From NCBI GenBank assembly GCA_963743825.1, contig CAVURC010000006.1, forward strand, positions 62,001-126,000: a DNA stretch of 64,000 nucleotides, in the 5' to 3' direction. The notes below the pieces were generated by a model. The model did not search any database, had not been told where the DNA came from, and saw nothing but the letters and a program-made list of their open reading frames with translations. The position numbers were made by a program, and so were the translations under genes. The stretch is from Sva-07 sp963743825 (GTDB lineage Bacteria > Actinomycetota > Acidimicrobiia > Acidimicrobiales > Ilumatobacteraceae). The stretch's first letter is position 1, and each line of letters begins with the position of its first letter. Below are positions 1 to 11,521 of this stretch, piece by piece.

Positions 1-617
1 GAGGGCGAGGTACCGGTCCGCGACCGTGGCGTACCTCCCCGTCAACGACGTGGCATCCGGGATGACCGTGGCCATGAACGTCCGATCCATCGGCTCGACG
101 GTGACTGCGACGTCGCCAGTGATCGAGCATTCGACCGCCCAGTGAACTCCAGGCCTTGTACGCGGCCTCCTTCAGGACGAAGACGAGGTGGGCATCCAGG
201 TGCCGCTCCTCGGGCCGACGGATCGCGCGTGGCGACGTCGTCGTCCAGCACGGTGGAGGGTTCGATGTCGACGCCGAGCGCGCTGCACGTCGGTCGGAGT
301 CGTCGTCGCTGCCACCGCGATGTCGCGGTCGTGGGCGAGCGTGCCCGAGACGCCCACCGGAAACTGCGGGCGCCGGTCAGGTCCCGACCGGGATCTCCAG
401 GTCGTGGCCGATCAGGCGACGCAGGAGCGCCCGCCCGGTGGCGAACTCGACGCGCCGGGTGGCGACCGCTCGGGAGATGGCGGCGGCGCTCGCTCGGCCA
501 CAGGCCGAATTCGTCGTCGGCGTGGATCGCTCGCGCGCCGGTCCGAACCCATGGGGGCGCCATCGACCGCAACGCCTCCTCGACATGCTCGACCAGGTCG
601 GAGACAGCGGGCCGCAC
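1..617 (-). CDS. 4'-phosphopantetheinyl transferase (EntD-like), 3' end outside window, frameshifted
   Basis: Enzymes of this family move the phosphopantetheine arm of CoA onto a serine of acyl or peptidyl carrier proteins. Pieces in different frames line up in family order: a front part containing EFGLWPSE, then FATGRALLRRLIG, then GVSGTLAHD, the metal-binding GVDIEP, and the signature KEAAYKAW near 150-175. Single-base indels near 118, 231 and 270, and others nearer the start, break the frame; reading past them gives one continuous protein. The start shown is a GTG; an ATG at 643 in another frame is an alternative. The stop lies beyond base 1. It follows the WD40 gene on the same strand by about 30 bases. 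The family call rests on the GVDIEP and KEA motifs and is fairly safe; the carrier protein served is unknown. Confidence 0.72.
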
Positions 618-647
618 CGGATCCCTGCGCTCGCGTCCGACATACGG

Positions 648-2701
648 TCAGCCGACGGCGCCAGATCCGAACCGTCGCATCGCCGGAGCCCGTGGCGAGA
701 CGAGACCCGTCGGTCGAGAACACCGCGGAGGTCACCGGGGCCTGATGCCCGGGCGTCTGCGAGACCAGGGCGCCGGTCGTCGTCGACCAGATGCCGACCG
801 AGGTGCCGTCGGATGCAGCCGCGACGAGGGAACCGTCAGGAGAGACCGCCAGGCGACCGGTGCGAGTGGTCGCTCCGCTGTACGCGAGGATCTCGGACCC
901 CGTGCCGACGTCGATCTGCCTGATCGCTCCCGTCAGGTCGCTCACGACGAGTGAGTTCCCGTCGGGCATGAAGGCCAACGACCAGTACCCGCCGGGAGGG
1001 CCGATGAACTCGCCGAGCAACGTGAAGTCACCGACGTTCCAGACGCGAACCGCTCCGTCGTCGCTCGAGGTGACGAGTCGATCACCCGTCGGTGAGAATG
1101 CGACGTCGAGCACGGTGCTGACGTGCGGCGGCAACGTCTGGAGCAGCTCGCCGGTGTCGGCTCGATGGATGCTCACCGTGAAGTCGTGCGACGAAGCAGC
1201 GAACACGCTCCCGTCCGGTGAGAACTCGACCGTGTTGCGGAAGTTGGCGCAACCGTTGACGTCCTCGCCCTCGCCGCCGAACGTCGCAGCGCGGGTGCCG
1301 TCGCCGAGGTTCCACAGGGCGACGGTGTCGTCGAACGCGACGTCAGAGAGGCGTTCGCCGACTCCGGCCAGCAGGGTCGATCCGTCGGGTCCGAACGCGA
1401 TCGAGTCGACGTTTCCCTCGGGATGGACGAATTCCTCGTCCTGCGACGTGTCGGCGATGTCGGCGACCGTCGCGAGACCGGCGGTCGAGCCGAAGCGCCA
1501 CCGTCGCATCGTCCGGCGACCACGCCACGTCGTTCACCGAGCCGGCCCGGAAGGACGTCGACTCACCCAGCGCAACTCCGTCGGCGCTCCATGATCGAAC
1601 AGTGCCGCCCAGATCCACGGCGACCACTCCGTCGGCGCCGGTCAACGGTTCGAGGTCGACCAGCTGTTGCCCGGTCGACACGGCGGGTCCGACACGGTGA
1701 TGCCGTCGAGATCGGTGAAGAGCAGCGTGCTGTTCGAGAACGCGATCGCGTACCCGCTCCGGGTCGCCACGATCGTGGTCGCGGACTGCTGACCGTCGAA
1801 CGGCCACTCGGCGGCGACGTTTCCGTCGAGGCCGATGAGCCGCAGGCTGGACTCGCCGGCGAGCAGGACGCGTCCGTCCGCCCCGACGTCCCAGGGCGTG
1901 GCCATCACCCAGAGCACCGACATCGGTCTCCCAGGCGACTCCGCCCCCGGCACTCCAACTGGCCAGCGATTCCTCGAACGGATCACCGGACGAGGCCGTG
2001 AACAGCACCCGAGCGCCGTCGTCCGTCAACTCGGCTCGGACGATCTTCGTGGCCGCCTCCGTGAACACGTCGACCGCGACCGGACCGGTCGACTCGGCCC
2101 AGGAGACGACGTCCACCCCGTCGCCGGAGACGGGGGCGACGATCACCGACCCGTCCGGCGTCATCGTCGGCTGTGCCCAGTTCCGTCCCGGCCGGGGCGT
2201 CGACGAGCGTGCGTGGCTCACCGGGAGCGGCGAGGGCGGTCGCGGTGATCTGCGACGGCGTCGACGTGATCAGCGTTGCGCTGTCGGATGTGAACGCAGC
2301 CAGCGGTGACGCCGTCGAACGCGGCCGTCGACGCAGGCGTCGGACCCAAGGACCAGAGCTCGCTCCGCGTCGTGCCGGAAGCGATCGCGAACTGACCGTC
2401 CGGCGACACTGTCACGTCACGAGCCGGGAGATCCACCAGCGTCGACAACTCGGTGATCCCGACCGTCCTGATCGATCTGGTCGAGCCCGATCGTCGTCGT
2501 GACCACCGCGCCGACGCCCGTGGACGACGACGCCTGCGTTGCGCGTCCCCCGCCGATGACCGCGAGCGGCTCGAGTTGGCCGTTCGACGCTGCGCCTGCC
2601 GGAGGAGGAGTCGGGTCGGAACCCGTCGTGGCCACCTCGTCGGTCGTGCAGCCGGCGAGAACGACGAGGATGCCGGCCATCACGGTCGAGATCTTGCGCA
2701 C
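648..2701 (-). CDS. WD40-repeat lipoprotein, frameshifted
   Basis: The N-terminus is a lipoprotein signal (MRKISTVMAGILVVLAGC), so the protein should be exported and lipid-anchored at Cys18. The rest is a beta-propeller of WD40-like blades: repeated motifs such as VTVSPDGQFA, VEFSPDGSV, VAFSPTGDR, LAVSPDGSL and SAVFSTDGSR, each followed by a W-bearing strand (VRVWNV, VRIW). The reading frame changes near 2440, 2230, 1985, 1690, 1505 and 660, but the blades follow one another without loss, so the ancestral or true gene is continuous (about 680 residues). The GTG start is chosen because the lipobox begins there and a TACCGT box lies 7 nt upstream. The stop at 648 assumes one more indel near 660. 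WD40 propellers scaffold protein contacts; the partner is unknown. Confidence 0.7.
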
Positions 2702-2708
2702 GTGGGCA

Positions 2709-2793
2709 ACGGTACCGGGGTTGCGTGCAGAGGTCGGGTCACCCGGCCCGCCCGGGACCGGTCGCCGACGGGCCGCGGCCCGGACGGTACGCT
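2709..2793. promoter_or_regulatory. Divergent promoter region, WD40 lipoprotein / kgd
   Basis: The 99-base gap between the divergent genes holds two -10-like boxes. On the minus strand TACCGT (2709-2714) ends 7 nt before the GTG at 2701. On the plus strand TACGCT (2788-2793) ends 7 nt before the GTG at 2801. Neither gene has a Shine-Dalgarno sequence, so both transcripts are predicted to be leaderless. Confidence 0.5.
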
Positions 2794-2800
2794 GGCGCCC

Positions 2801-5800
2801 GTGGCAGCACCAGACGGTCAGGGTTCGGGGTCGGGGTTCGGGGCGAACTCGTGGCTCGTCGAGGAGATGTACGAGCAGTTCGTTGCTGATCCCGCGTCGG
2901 TGAGCGAGTCGTGGAAGGAGTTCTTCGCCGACTATCAGTCGCAGGCCCCGAGCGTGGCCGCGGCAGCTGCAACCTCCACGCAGGTCCAAGCGGTCGTCGA
3001 GGCGTACCGGGAGCCGTCCGACACCGAGATCCCGGCCAACGGATCGACAGCAGTTCCAGCTGCGGCGAACGGCGGCGCATCGGTTCCCGCTCCGCCGGCC
3101 GCCGTGACGCCGGCGGCCGCGGCGACCGTCGCTCGACGACGAACCGGGCAAGCCGATTCGCGGAGCCGGCGCGGCGATCGCGGTCAACATGGAACGCAGC
3201 CTCACGGTGCCGACGGCCACGAGCTTCCGCAACGTGCCGGCAAAGCTGCTCGAGGTCAACCGCAAGGTCGTCAACGGCTTCCGGGAGCGCACGGGCCAGA
3301 CCAAGATCAGCTTCACCCATGTCATCGGGTACGCCATCGTGCGCGCCATCGCCGACGAGGTGCCGGCGATGAAGAACACCTACGCCGAGGGTGCCGACGG
3401 CAAGCCGCGCCTCGTCGTCAACGACCACGTCAACATGGGCCTCGCCGTCGACGTGCAGAAGGCCGATGGCAGCCGCACGCTCGTCGTGCCCGTCCTTCGC
3501 AACGCCGACACGCTCGACTTCGCGGGGTTCCTCGCGGCGTACGAGGAGGTCATCCGCAAGGTCAAGACGAACAAGCTCACCGTCGACGACTTCATGGGCG
3601 CCAACGTCAGCCTCACCAACCCGGGCACCATCGGCACGGTGCAGTCCGTGCCGCGCCTCATGCCGGGTCAGGCCGTGATCGTCGGCGTCGGCAGCATCGA
3701 CTACCCGGCCGAGTTCGAAGGCGCCGACCGGTCGAATCTCAGCTCGCTCGGTGTCAGCAAGGTCGTCACCATCACGAGCACCTACGACCACCGGATCATC
3801 CAGGGCGCCGAGTCGGGCATGTTCCTCAAGCGCGTCCACGAACTGCTCCTCGGCGAGCACGACTTCTACGAGGACATCTTCCACTCGCTCGACATGCCGT
3901 ACGAAGCGGTCAAGTGGCGGCCCGACACCAACCCGATCGATCGCGAAGACGCGATGCTCGCCAAGCAGATGGCCGTTGCCAAGCTGATCCGGGTACATCG
4001 AGTGCGTGGCCATCTCATCGCCGACCTCGATCCGCTGCGATGGAAGGAACCGGCGACACCTCGCGAACTCGACCCCGCCACCTACGGGTTGACCATCTGG
4101 GACCTCGACCGCGAGTTCCTCACCGATGGCGTCGGCGGCGTGGCGAAGATGCGTCTCGGCGACCTCCTCGGCGTGCTTCGTGACGCGTACTGCCGCACCA
4201 TCGGTGTCGAGTACATGCACATCCAGAACACCGATGAACAGCAGTGGATCCAGGAGAAGTTCGAGGGCCCTCAGGAGCCGACGTCGAAGGCTCAGAAGGA
4301 CAGGATCCTCGAACGCCTGAACGCCGCGGAGTCGTTCGAGAAGTTCCTCGCCACCAAGTACGTCGGCACGAAGCGATTCGGCATCGAAGGCGCAGAGTCG
4401 GCCATTCCCGGTGCTCGATTCGATCCTCTCGAACGCGGCCGATGCCGACTTCGACGGCGCCGTGCTGGGCATGGCGCACCGTGGCCGCCTCAACGTGCTG
4501 TCGAACATCATGGGCAAGAGTTACGAGGCGATCTTCTCCGAGTTCGAGGGCCACATCGACCCGTCGTCGGTGCAGGGGTCCGGTGACGTCAAGTACCACC
4601 TCGGCATGAAGGGCAAGTACGTCAGCCCCGCCGGCGCCGACATCGCGATCGAACTCGCCGCCAACCCGAGCCACCTGGAAACGGTCGGGCCGATCGTCAT
4701 GGGCATGGTTCGCTCGATCCAGGATCAGATCGAACCTGCCGGCTCGTTCAGCGTGCTGCCGCTCCTGATCCACGGCGATGCCGCATTCGCCGGACAGGGT
4801 GTGGTGGCCGAGTCGCTCGCGATGAGCGACATCGGCGGCTACCGCATCGGTGGCACGATCCACCTGATCATCAACAACCAGATCGGTTTCACCACGGCCC
4901 CGCAGTACGCACGGTCGTCGCTGTACTGCTCCGATGTGGCCAAGACGATCCAGGCGCCGATCTTCCACGTGAACGGTGACGACCCCGAGGCGTGTGTCCA
5001 CGTGGCCGAGCTGGCATGGGAGTACCGCCAGCAGTTCAACAAGGACGTCGTGATCGACATGGTGTGCTACCGCCGCCACGGCCACAACGAGGGTGACGAT
5101 CCGAGCTACACCCAGCCGCTGATGTACAAGGCGATCTCCGAGCGCCGCAGCGTGCGCAAGCTGTACGTCGAGACGCTGGTTCGCCGCGGCGACATCACGG
5201 TCGACGAAGCCGAGCAGGCGCTCGGCGACTACCAGGGCAAACTGCAGGTCGCGCTCGACGAGACCCGCTCGCAGGCGCCTGCGGCGATCACCGTGCCCAA
5301 GCCACCGCGCCCGCTGGGCGTGCTGCCCCACATCCCGACCGGTGTCGATCGGGCGACGCTCGACCGGATCTTCTCCAAGCTGACCGAGTATCCGGAGGGG
5401 TTCACGATCCACCCGAAGCTCGGCCGCCAGTTCGAGACTCGTGCCGGCATCTACGCCGACGGTGAGGTCGACTGGGCCACCGCCGAGGCGCTCGCGGTCG
5501 GATCGCTCGTGCTCGAAGGTCATCCGGTTCGTCTGGCCGGGCAGGATTCGCGTCGCGGTACGTTCAGCCAGCGCCACGCTGCCCTGATCGACTTCGAGAC
5601 CGGCGATGCGTGGATCCCGCTCGACGATCTCGACACCGAGGCCCACTTCTGGGTGTTCGATTCACTGTTGTCCGAGTACGCCGCCCTCGGGTTCGAGTAC
5701 GGCTACGCCCACGCCAACCGTGACGCGCTGGTGATGTGGGAGGCCCAGTTCGGCGACTTCATCAACGGCGCCCAGATCGTCATCGACCAGTACATCGTCG

Positions 5801-6492
5801 CCGCCGAGGACAAGTGGGACCAGCAGAACGGCGTGGTCCTCCTCCTCCCGCACGGCTACGAAGGCCAAGGTCCCGAGCACAGCTCGGCGCGCATCGAGCG
5901 CTTCATGACGCTCGCGGCCGAGGACAACATGCAGATCGTCAACACGACCACTGCAGCGAACTACTTCCATCTCCTGCGCCGACAGGTGCATTCCGAGCGT
6001 CGCACGCCACTCATCGTCTTCACCCCGAAGCAGGGTCTGCGGATGAAGCAGACCCGCTCGGCGGTCGACCTGCTCACCACCGGTTCGTTCCAGGAGATTC
6101 TCGACGATCCGGGCGACATCGACGCGAGCGCGGTCACGCGCATCGTCTTCTGCTCGGGCAAGGTGGCGTGGGATGCCATCGACGAACGCGATCGCCTGGG
6201 TGCTCCCGTTGCGGTGGTGCGCGTCGAGCAGCTCTACCCCTTGCCGACCGAGCAGATGCTGGCGATTCTCGAGAAGTACTCGAACGCCCGCGAGCTGCGC
6301 TGGCTGCAGGAAGAGCCCGAGAACATGGGCGCCTGGAACTTCGTCGAGCACCACACGTGGAGGGTCAAGGAGCAGGGCTACGACCTGCAGCACGTCGCTC
6401 GGGTCGAGTCGGGGAGCCCGGCCACCGGATCGAAGGCGATCCACGACCAGGAACTCGCCGATCTCATGGAGCGCACCTTCCGCGGCCTCTGA
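2801..6492 (+). CDS. kgd: Multifunctional 2-oxoglutarate dehydrogenase / decarboxylase (Kgd)
   Basis: Single-chain actinobacterial 2-oxoglutarate dehydrogenase: the TCA-cycle enzyme decarboxylating 2-oxoglutarate with ThDP, carrying an E2-like succinyltransferase core fused to E1. The corrected length (about 1230 residues) matches mycobacterial Kgd. The order visible is the N-terminal E1 helix (NSWLVEEMYEQFVADP), an Ala/Pro linker, the E2 core ending in the catalytic DHRIIQG near residue 330, then E1 with MAHRGRLNVL, the ThDP site HGDAAFAGQG near 657, and RRHGHNEGDDPS. Two one-base insertions break the frame, near 3128 and at 4410-4411 (an extra G in CCCGG); both sides align perfectly with the family, so I read one gene. 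The GTG start has a TACGCT box 7 nt upstream. No lipoyl domain is visible, as is usual for Kgd. Confidence 0.93.
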
Positions 6493-6607
6493 GGCGGTCC
6501 GGTTCGCCCGCTCGCTGCGTTGCCGACTTCGGTCGTTGCCGAACGGCAACTCCGTCAGCGGCGCCTTGCGAGCGAACGAACCGATCCCGCCTCAGAATCA
6601 GGAGTTG

Positions 6608-7226
6608 TCAGCGCAGATCGATTCCGAGCACGCGTTCGAGTTCGGCGATCGCCGGTTCGGGCTCGGCCGACCTTGATGGTCGTCATGCCCATCGCCGCGG
6701 CGGGCTTGAGGTTGATGCCGAGGTCGTCGAGGAACACGCACTCGTTCGGTTCCACGCCGACGAGTTCGCAGGCGATCTCGTAGAAGCGCGGCTCGGGTTT
6801 GCGGCAGCCGACCTTGCTCGATTCGACGATGTGATCGAACATCACCATCACGTCGCCCACGTCCAGCCGCTGCTCGCCGCCCACCACGTTGTTGGTCAAG
6901 CAGGCGGTGCGATAGCCGGCACGGATGACGCGATCGAGCGCGGTCACCATCTCGGGTCGGATCTCTCCCGACAGAAGGCCCAGCACGTCGGCGCCGGGAA
7001 CCCGGCTGCCGAGGGCCTCGGATTCGTCGGCGAACAGCGCATCGAACTCGACGGGTGACACGTCGCTGCGCTCGAGCAGTGCCCACGCGTTGGTGTCGGG
7101 ATTGGTCGCATTGACCGACCGGATGAAGTCCAACGGCAGGCCATGCGCGGCCTCGTACCGGTTGAACGCCTCGAAGGGACTGGAGAGGATCACGCCACCG
7201 AAATCCCAGAGCACTGCTCGGATCAT
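6608..7226 (-). CDS. HAD-superfamily hydrolase, one frameshift
   Basis: A haloacid dehalogenase-like phosphatase of about 205 residues, cytosolic. Motif I is unusual: the family DxDxT/V reads DFGGV in MIRAVLWDFGGVIL, as in the epoxide-hydrolase N-terminal/HAD-IA group. Motif II is CLTNN, motif III lies in KPEPRFYE, and motif IV is VFLDDLGIN. A single-base insertion near 6672 separates the body from the last 18 codons, which in the other frame read EPEPAIAELERVLGIDLR and then stop. The ATG at 7226 is preceded by TAGGCT (7235-7240). The substrate cannot be told from sequence. It is convergent with kgd and divergent from the NYN gene. Confidence 0.8.
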
Positions 7227-7234
7227 GACGGGCG

Positions 7235-7240
7235 AGCCTA
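7235..7240 (-). promoter_or_regulatory. -10 box of HAD hydrolase gene
   Basis: TAGGCT on the minus strand ends 8 nt before the ATG at 7226. On the plus strand the same TA dinucleotide begins TACGAT (7239-7244), a candidate -10 for the divergent NYN gene, which then has a leader of about 70 nt. Confidence 0.45.
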
Positions 7241-7319
7241 CGATGGCGCTGCGGCAGCCGACCTCATCGAACTCACGATGACGTGCGGCGTGTCGCAACC
7301 GACTCAGGAACGAGAAGTA

Positions 7320-8817
7320 ATGACATCAGGAAAAGGGCCAAGCCACGTCGTGGTCGACGGGTCCAACATCGCCACGGAGGGCCGTTCGCTGCCCAGCCTC
7401 GCTCAGCTCAGCGAGGCGGTGATGAGTTTCATGGAGGAGCATCCGAACGCGGCCATCACCGTGGTCGTCGACGCCACGTTCGGTCACCGGATCGACAAGA
7501 AGGAGGTGAAGGAGTTCGAGGAGGGCATCTCCAACAACGAACTCGTCGCCCCTCCCGCCGGTGCAGTCGGTCGAGGCGATGCCTTCGTGCTCGCCATCGC
7601 CCAGAAGTCGAATGCGTCGATCCTCTCGAACGATTCCTTCCAGGAGTTCCACGCCGACTACGAGTGGCTGTTCGACGAGGGCCGCCTGATCGGCGGCAAG
7701 CCGGTGCCGCACGTCGGCTGGGTGTTCGTCGATCGGGTGCCTGTGCGGGGCCCCGTCAGCCGCAAGGCGACCGGATCGAAGGGCGGGTCGCGTCGCGGCG
7801 CGAGGAAGGACGACGTCGAGTCCGAACGTCGGAGCGGTCGCAAGGCCAGCGACGCTGCCAGCCAGCCGATGCCGGTGCCGAAGACGCCGCCGCCCGGGCG
7901 GTCGCGCAAGCCGGCGGCACCGGCGGCGCCTGATGTCGAGGCGGCCACGGCGGCACCGGCGGCACAGCGGCCCAGTGTTCCCAAGGCCGGCGAAACCGTC
8001 AACGACCTGATGCCGTTCCTCGAGTTCGTCGAGCACCACCCGGTCGGCACGAGCGTGAACGGAACCGTCGAGTCGTACTCGTCGCACGGTGCCTACATCT
8101 CGATCGGCGAGAACGGCGTGCGCGGCTACGTGCCGCTGCGATTGATGGCCGACCCCGCGCCGCCGAGTGCTCGCAAGGTGATGAAGCTCGGCGAGTCGGT
8201 GACCGTCGTCGTGGTGAGCTTCGCCCCGTTGCGGCGCAGCATCGATTGCGCGGTGCCCGACATGGCGCAGGCTGCCATCGCAGCGGCCCGTGAAGAGCAG
8301 GCCGAGGAGCACGCCGCGCAAGCGTCGGCCGCGCCGAAGCGGCGCCCAGCGAGCACGACGGCGGCGAAGAAGCCTGCCACCAAGAAGGCGGCTGCGAACG
8401 AGCCTGCTGCCGAACCGAGTGTGGCGCCCGCAGCTCCGGCGAAGAAGCCGGCGACGAAGGCCCCGGCAAAGAAGGCGGCCGTCAAGCAGGCCCCGGTGAA
8501 GAAGGCGGCCGTGAAGAAGGCTCCCGTCAAGAAGGCTCCCGTCCAGGAGGCCCCCGTCGAAGAAGGCTCCGGCGAAGAAGGCTCCGGCGAAGAAGGCTCC
8601 GGCGAAGAAGGCTCCGGCCAAGCAGGCCCCCGCGAAGAAGGCTCCGGCCAAGAAGGCCGAGGCCAAGAAGTCGGCGGCGAAGAAGGCTCCTGCCGGGAAG
8701 GCCACCGCGAAGGCTCCTGCCGGCAAGGCCCCGGCGAAGGCTCCTGCCGGCAAGGCCCCGGCGAAGAAGGCTCCTGCTCGCACGCGCGCATCGGCGTCGG
8801 GAGCGGACGGCAGCTGA
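7320..8817 (+). CDS. NYN-domain ribonuclease with S1 domain and histone H1-like basic tail, one frameshift
   Basis: Three-part RNA protein. Residues about 5-140 are an NYN/PIN-like nuclease domain of the Zc3h12a type: VVVDGSNIA, TVVVDAT, the GRGDAF acidic motif and ILSNDSF keep the acidic residues of the active site. Residues about 235-325 are an S1-like OB fold (VGTSVNGTVESYSSHGAY...GVRGYVPL). The rest is a Lys/Ala/Pro tail of KKAP units resembling histone H1/HupB tails. A one-base insertion near 8550 switches the tail to acidic EEGSG; the other frame restores KKAPAKKAP up to a stop at 8815. ATG 7320 has AGGA ten bases upstream; ATG 7278 is an in-frame alternative. The xth start codon lies 2 bases beyond the stop. 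RNA cleavage is inferred from the family; the target is unknown. Confidence 0.75.
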
Positions 8818-8818
8818 C

Positions 8819-9592
8819 ATGCGCGTGGTCACGTGGAACATCAACTCGCTGCGGGCGCGCCAGGAGCGTGTCGAGGAGTGGCTGGGCGAGGTGCAGCCTG
8901 ACGTGTTGCTGCTGCAGGAGACCAAGCTTGCCGACGACGCATTCCCGGCGTTGTCGTTCGAGGCGCTCGGCTACTCGAGTGCCCACTACGGCCAGGGCCA
9001 GTGGAACGGCGTTGCCATTCTCTCGAAGGTCGGCATCGACAACGTCGTGGCGAACTTCGCCGGCGATGTCGAGCCCGATCCCGACGCCCGGATCATCACC
9101 GCCACGTGCGGTGGTGTGCGTGTGAGCAGCGTGTACGTGCCCAACGGCCGATCGCTCGACGACGACCACTACACGTACAAGCTGTCGTGGCTCGATCGGC
9201 TCGTGGCCCACCTCGACGCCGACACCGATCCGGGCCAGGCCGTGATCGTCGGTGGTGACTTCAACATCGCACCGCACGATCGTGACGTGCACGACCCGGC
9301 GAAGCTCGTCGGCGCCACCCATGTCAGCCAGCCCGAACGTGACCGGCTGACCGCACTCGAGGAGTGGGGACTCGTCGACGTCTTCCGCCGGCACCATGCG
9401 GACGATCGCGTGTACTCGTGGTGGGACTACCGCGCCGGCGACTTCCACCAGGGACGCGGGATGCGCATCGATCTGCTGATGTGCTCGGCGTCAGTGGCCG
9501 CTCGGGCCGAGTGGTGCGTGATCGATCGCAACGCCCGCAAGGGCAAGCAGCCGAGCGATCACGCCCCGGTCATCGTCGACCTGGCCGACTGA
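8819..9592 (+). CDS. xth: Exodeoxyribonuclease III
   Basis: AP endonuclease / 3'-5' exonuclease of the EEP superfamily, acting in base excision repair. The 257 residues match the usual length. Visible are the N-terminal WNINSLRAR, the catalytic glutamate in LLQETKL, the Y/D region SVYVPNGR, GGDFNIAP, and the C-terminal SDHAP with the catalytic histidine. The start ATG lies one base after the stop of the NYN gene, so both are likely on one mRNA. The 3' end overlaps the convergent helicase gene by 34 bases. Confidence 0.95.
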   Translation: MRVVTWNINSLRARQERVEEWLGEVQPDVLLLQETKLADDAFPALSFEALGYSSAHYGQGQWNGVAILSKVGIDNVVANFAGDVEPDPDARIITATCGGVRVSSVYVPNGRSLDDDHYTYKLSWLDRLVAHLDADTDPGQAVIVGGDFNIAPHDRDVHDPAKLVGATHVSQPERDRLTALEEWGLVDVFRRHHADDRVYSWWDYRAGDFHQGRGMRIDLLMCSASVAARAEWCVIDRNARKGKQPSDHAPVIVDLAD

Positions 9593-11485
9593 TCGTCGAC
9601 CGACCGCACGATCTCGAGGATCTCCGGCGCGAGTCGTTCGGCGGTGATGACACCGAACGACGTCGACGCAGCCAGTTCGCCGGCCGACGTGGGTCGGGCT
9701 CGAACGATCGCATCGAGGTCGCGGTCGCTGCAGAGCTGTGTGGGGAGAACGCCGGCGCGTCGCGCGGCGTCGTCGCGCCAGGTGTGCACGGCAGCGACCA
9801 GGGGGTCGATGTGGGCGCGCCGGCGCCGGGGCGGGGGAGCGGGTGGCGCGTCACGCAGGTCGATGTCGCTGATGAACGGGCTCACGGTGCGGGCGTAGCC
9901 GCCGCGACGTGCTGCCCGGGTGACGACGAGCCGGTCGGTCGCACGGGTGAACGCCACGTAGAGCAGGCGGGCCTCCTCGGCCTTGGCGGCGGCCGTGCTC
10001 GCCGACTTGTGGGGCACGAGGCTGCTCTCGACACCGGTCACCACCACGGTGTGCCACTCGCGTCCCTTCGCGGCATGGAACGTGAGGAGATCGACCCCGT
10101 CGGTCGTGGCGTCGTCGAAGGGGTTCGTCGTCGCGACCCATGCGCGGAAGGTGGCGCCGTCGCCGAGCGGCTGTTCGCGAAGGAATCCGAGCGCCGCGGC
10201 AGCGACGCGGCGCTCGGGATCGGGTTCGTCGGAGGTGGCCGTGTTCGCCGCATTCGATTCGGGCGCGTCGAGCACGTCATGCGCCCACCCGCGTAGCCGT
10301 GATGCGGAACCGAGTGCGGCGGCGTGGCGGACGGCGGCCTGGAGCGGCGAACCCGTCGCTGTCGCCGAGCGTCGCACGGCGATGCCGACGCCCCGGAGCG
10401 CGTCGGCGAACCCGGTCAGCTGCGCATTGGTGCGGGCGAGCACGGCGACCTCGCCCGTGCGCACGAGGTTCGGATCGCACCGCAGGATGAATTGCGCGGT
10501 TCGCTTCGCTTCGTCGAGTTCGTCGTCGGCGACGATCTGCTCCACCGTGGGCCCATCGGCACGGTTCGACACCAGCGCGCTCGGCTGGCCGCTCGTCGTC
10601 AGGACGTGGACCCCGGCCGCAACGACCTGTGGCGTGCTGCGGTGATTCACGGGGAGGCGGACGATCTCGACGCCCGGAAATCGTGTCTCGACGTCGACGA
10701 GCAGTGCCGGGTCGGCGCCATTGAAGCCGTAGACGGCCTGCGACGGATCTCCGACCAGGAAGAGATCGTTCCTCCCGGCTCGAAGGAGGTCGACGAGTGT
10801 GTGCTGGAGCGGGTTGAGGTCTTGCGCCTCGTCGACGAGGAGGTGCCGGAACCGCCAACGCACCGTGTCGGCGAACTCGGCGTCGCGTCGCAGATCGCGG
10901 ATGGTGTGGGCCAGCACGTCGTCGAAGTCGATCACTCCTCGACGGCGCTTGAGCGTCTGGAAGCGCGGTGTAGGCCTCGGCGCACTTGTCGATGCCGGGA
11001 GCTGGATGTCGCTGCGCACGGCGCGCCGCCGACGGATACATGCCGGCATCGATGCCGCGAGCCGATGCCCAGTCGATCTCGGCCAGATACGCCGACAGGC
11101 TCCGACGATCGTTCGCATCGATCGAGTCGCCGAGGAGCCGTCGGCGATCGGAGACCACCGTGAGGGGCTGCTGTTCGGTGTCGGCCCAGCGCTGTTTGAG
11201 TACGCCGAGCATCACCGAGTGGAACGTGCCCGCTTCCACGTGGTCGCGCAGCCCGAGGCGCAGGAGCCGTCGGCGCATCTCGCCGGCGGCCTCGCGGGTG
11301 AAGGTCAACGCGAGCGTGTGGCGGGGCTCGGCCGTGCCGATCGCGATGCGGTAGGCGATCCGCCGGGTGAGCACGCGGGTCTTGCCCGAGCCGGCCCCGG
11401 CGATCACGGCGACGAGTTGGGATTCGGTGGTGACCGCGGCGCGCTGGTCGGCGTCGAGGTCGGCGATCAGCCCTTCCGGATCCAC
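9559..11485 (-). CDS. UvrD/PcrA-family (UvrD2-like) DNA helicase, one frameshift
   Basis: Superfamily 1A 3'-5' helicase of about 642 residues. Motifs in order: Walker A GAGSGKT near residue 28, TFTREAA (Ia), DFDDVL, VDEAQDLN (II), GDPSQAVYGF (III), VNHRSTP (IV), LLTFHAAKGREW (V) and VAFTRATDR (VI). The C-terminal stretch SAGELAASTSFGVITAERL resembles an HRDC domain, as in mycobacterial UvrD2. A one-base insertion near 10965 breaks the frame between AEAYTA and FQTLKRRRGVIDFDD; the two sides fit directly. The start is a GTG giving VDPEGLIADLDADQ, with TACAGT 6 nt upstream. It faces uvrB across a repeat-bearing gap. Confidence 0.88.
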
Positions 11486-11491
11486 CCCGCA

Positions 11492-11497
11492 ACTGTA
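11492..11497 (-). promoter_or_regulatory. -10 box of helicase gene
   Basis: TACAGT on the minus strand ends 6 nt before the GTG at 11485; there is no Shine-Dalgarno sequence, so a leaderless mRNA is predicted. Confidence 0.45.
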
Positions 11498-11521
11498 CGA
11501 CCCTCGGCCCGATGGCGGTGA

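Noticed and set aside
4395..4425. Programmed ribosomal frameshift in kgd
   Set aside because: No slippery heptamer or downstream structure stands out, a second break lies near 3128, and the same kind of break recurs in a dozen unrelated genes.
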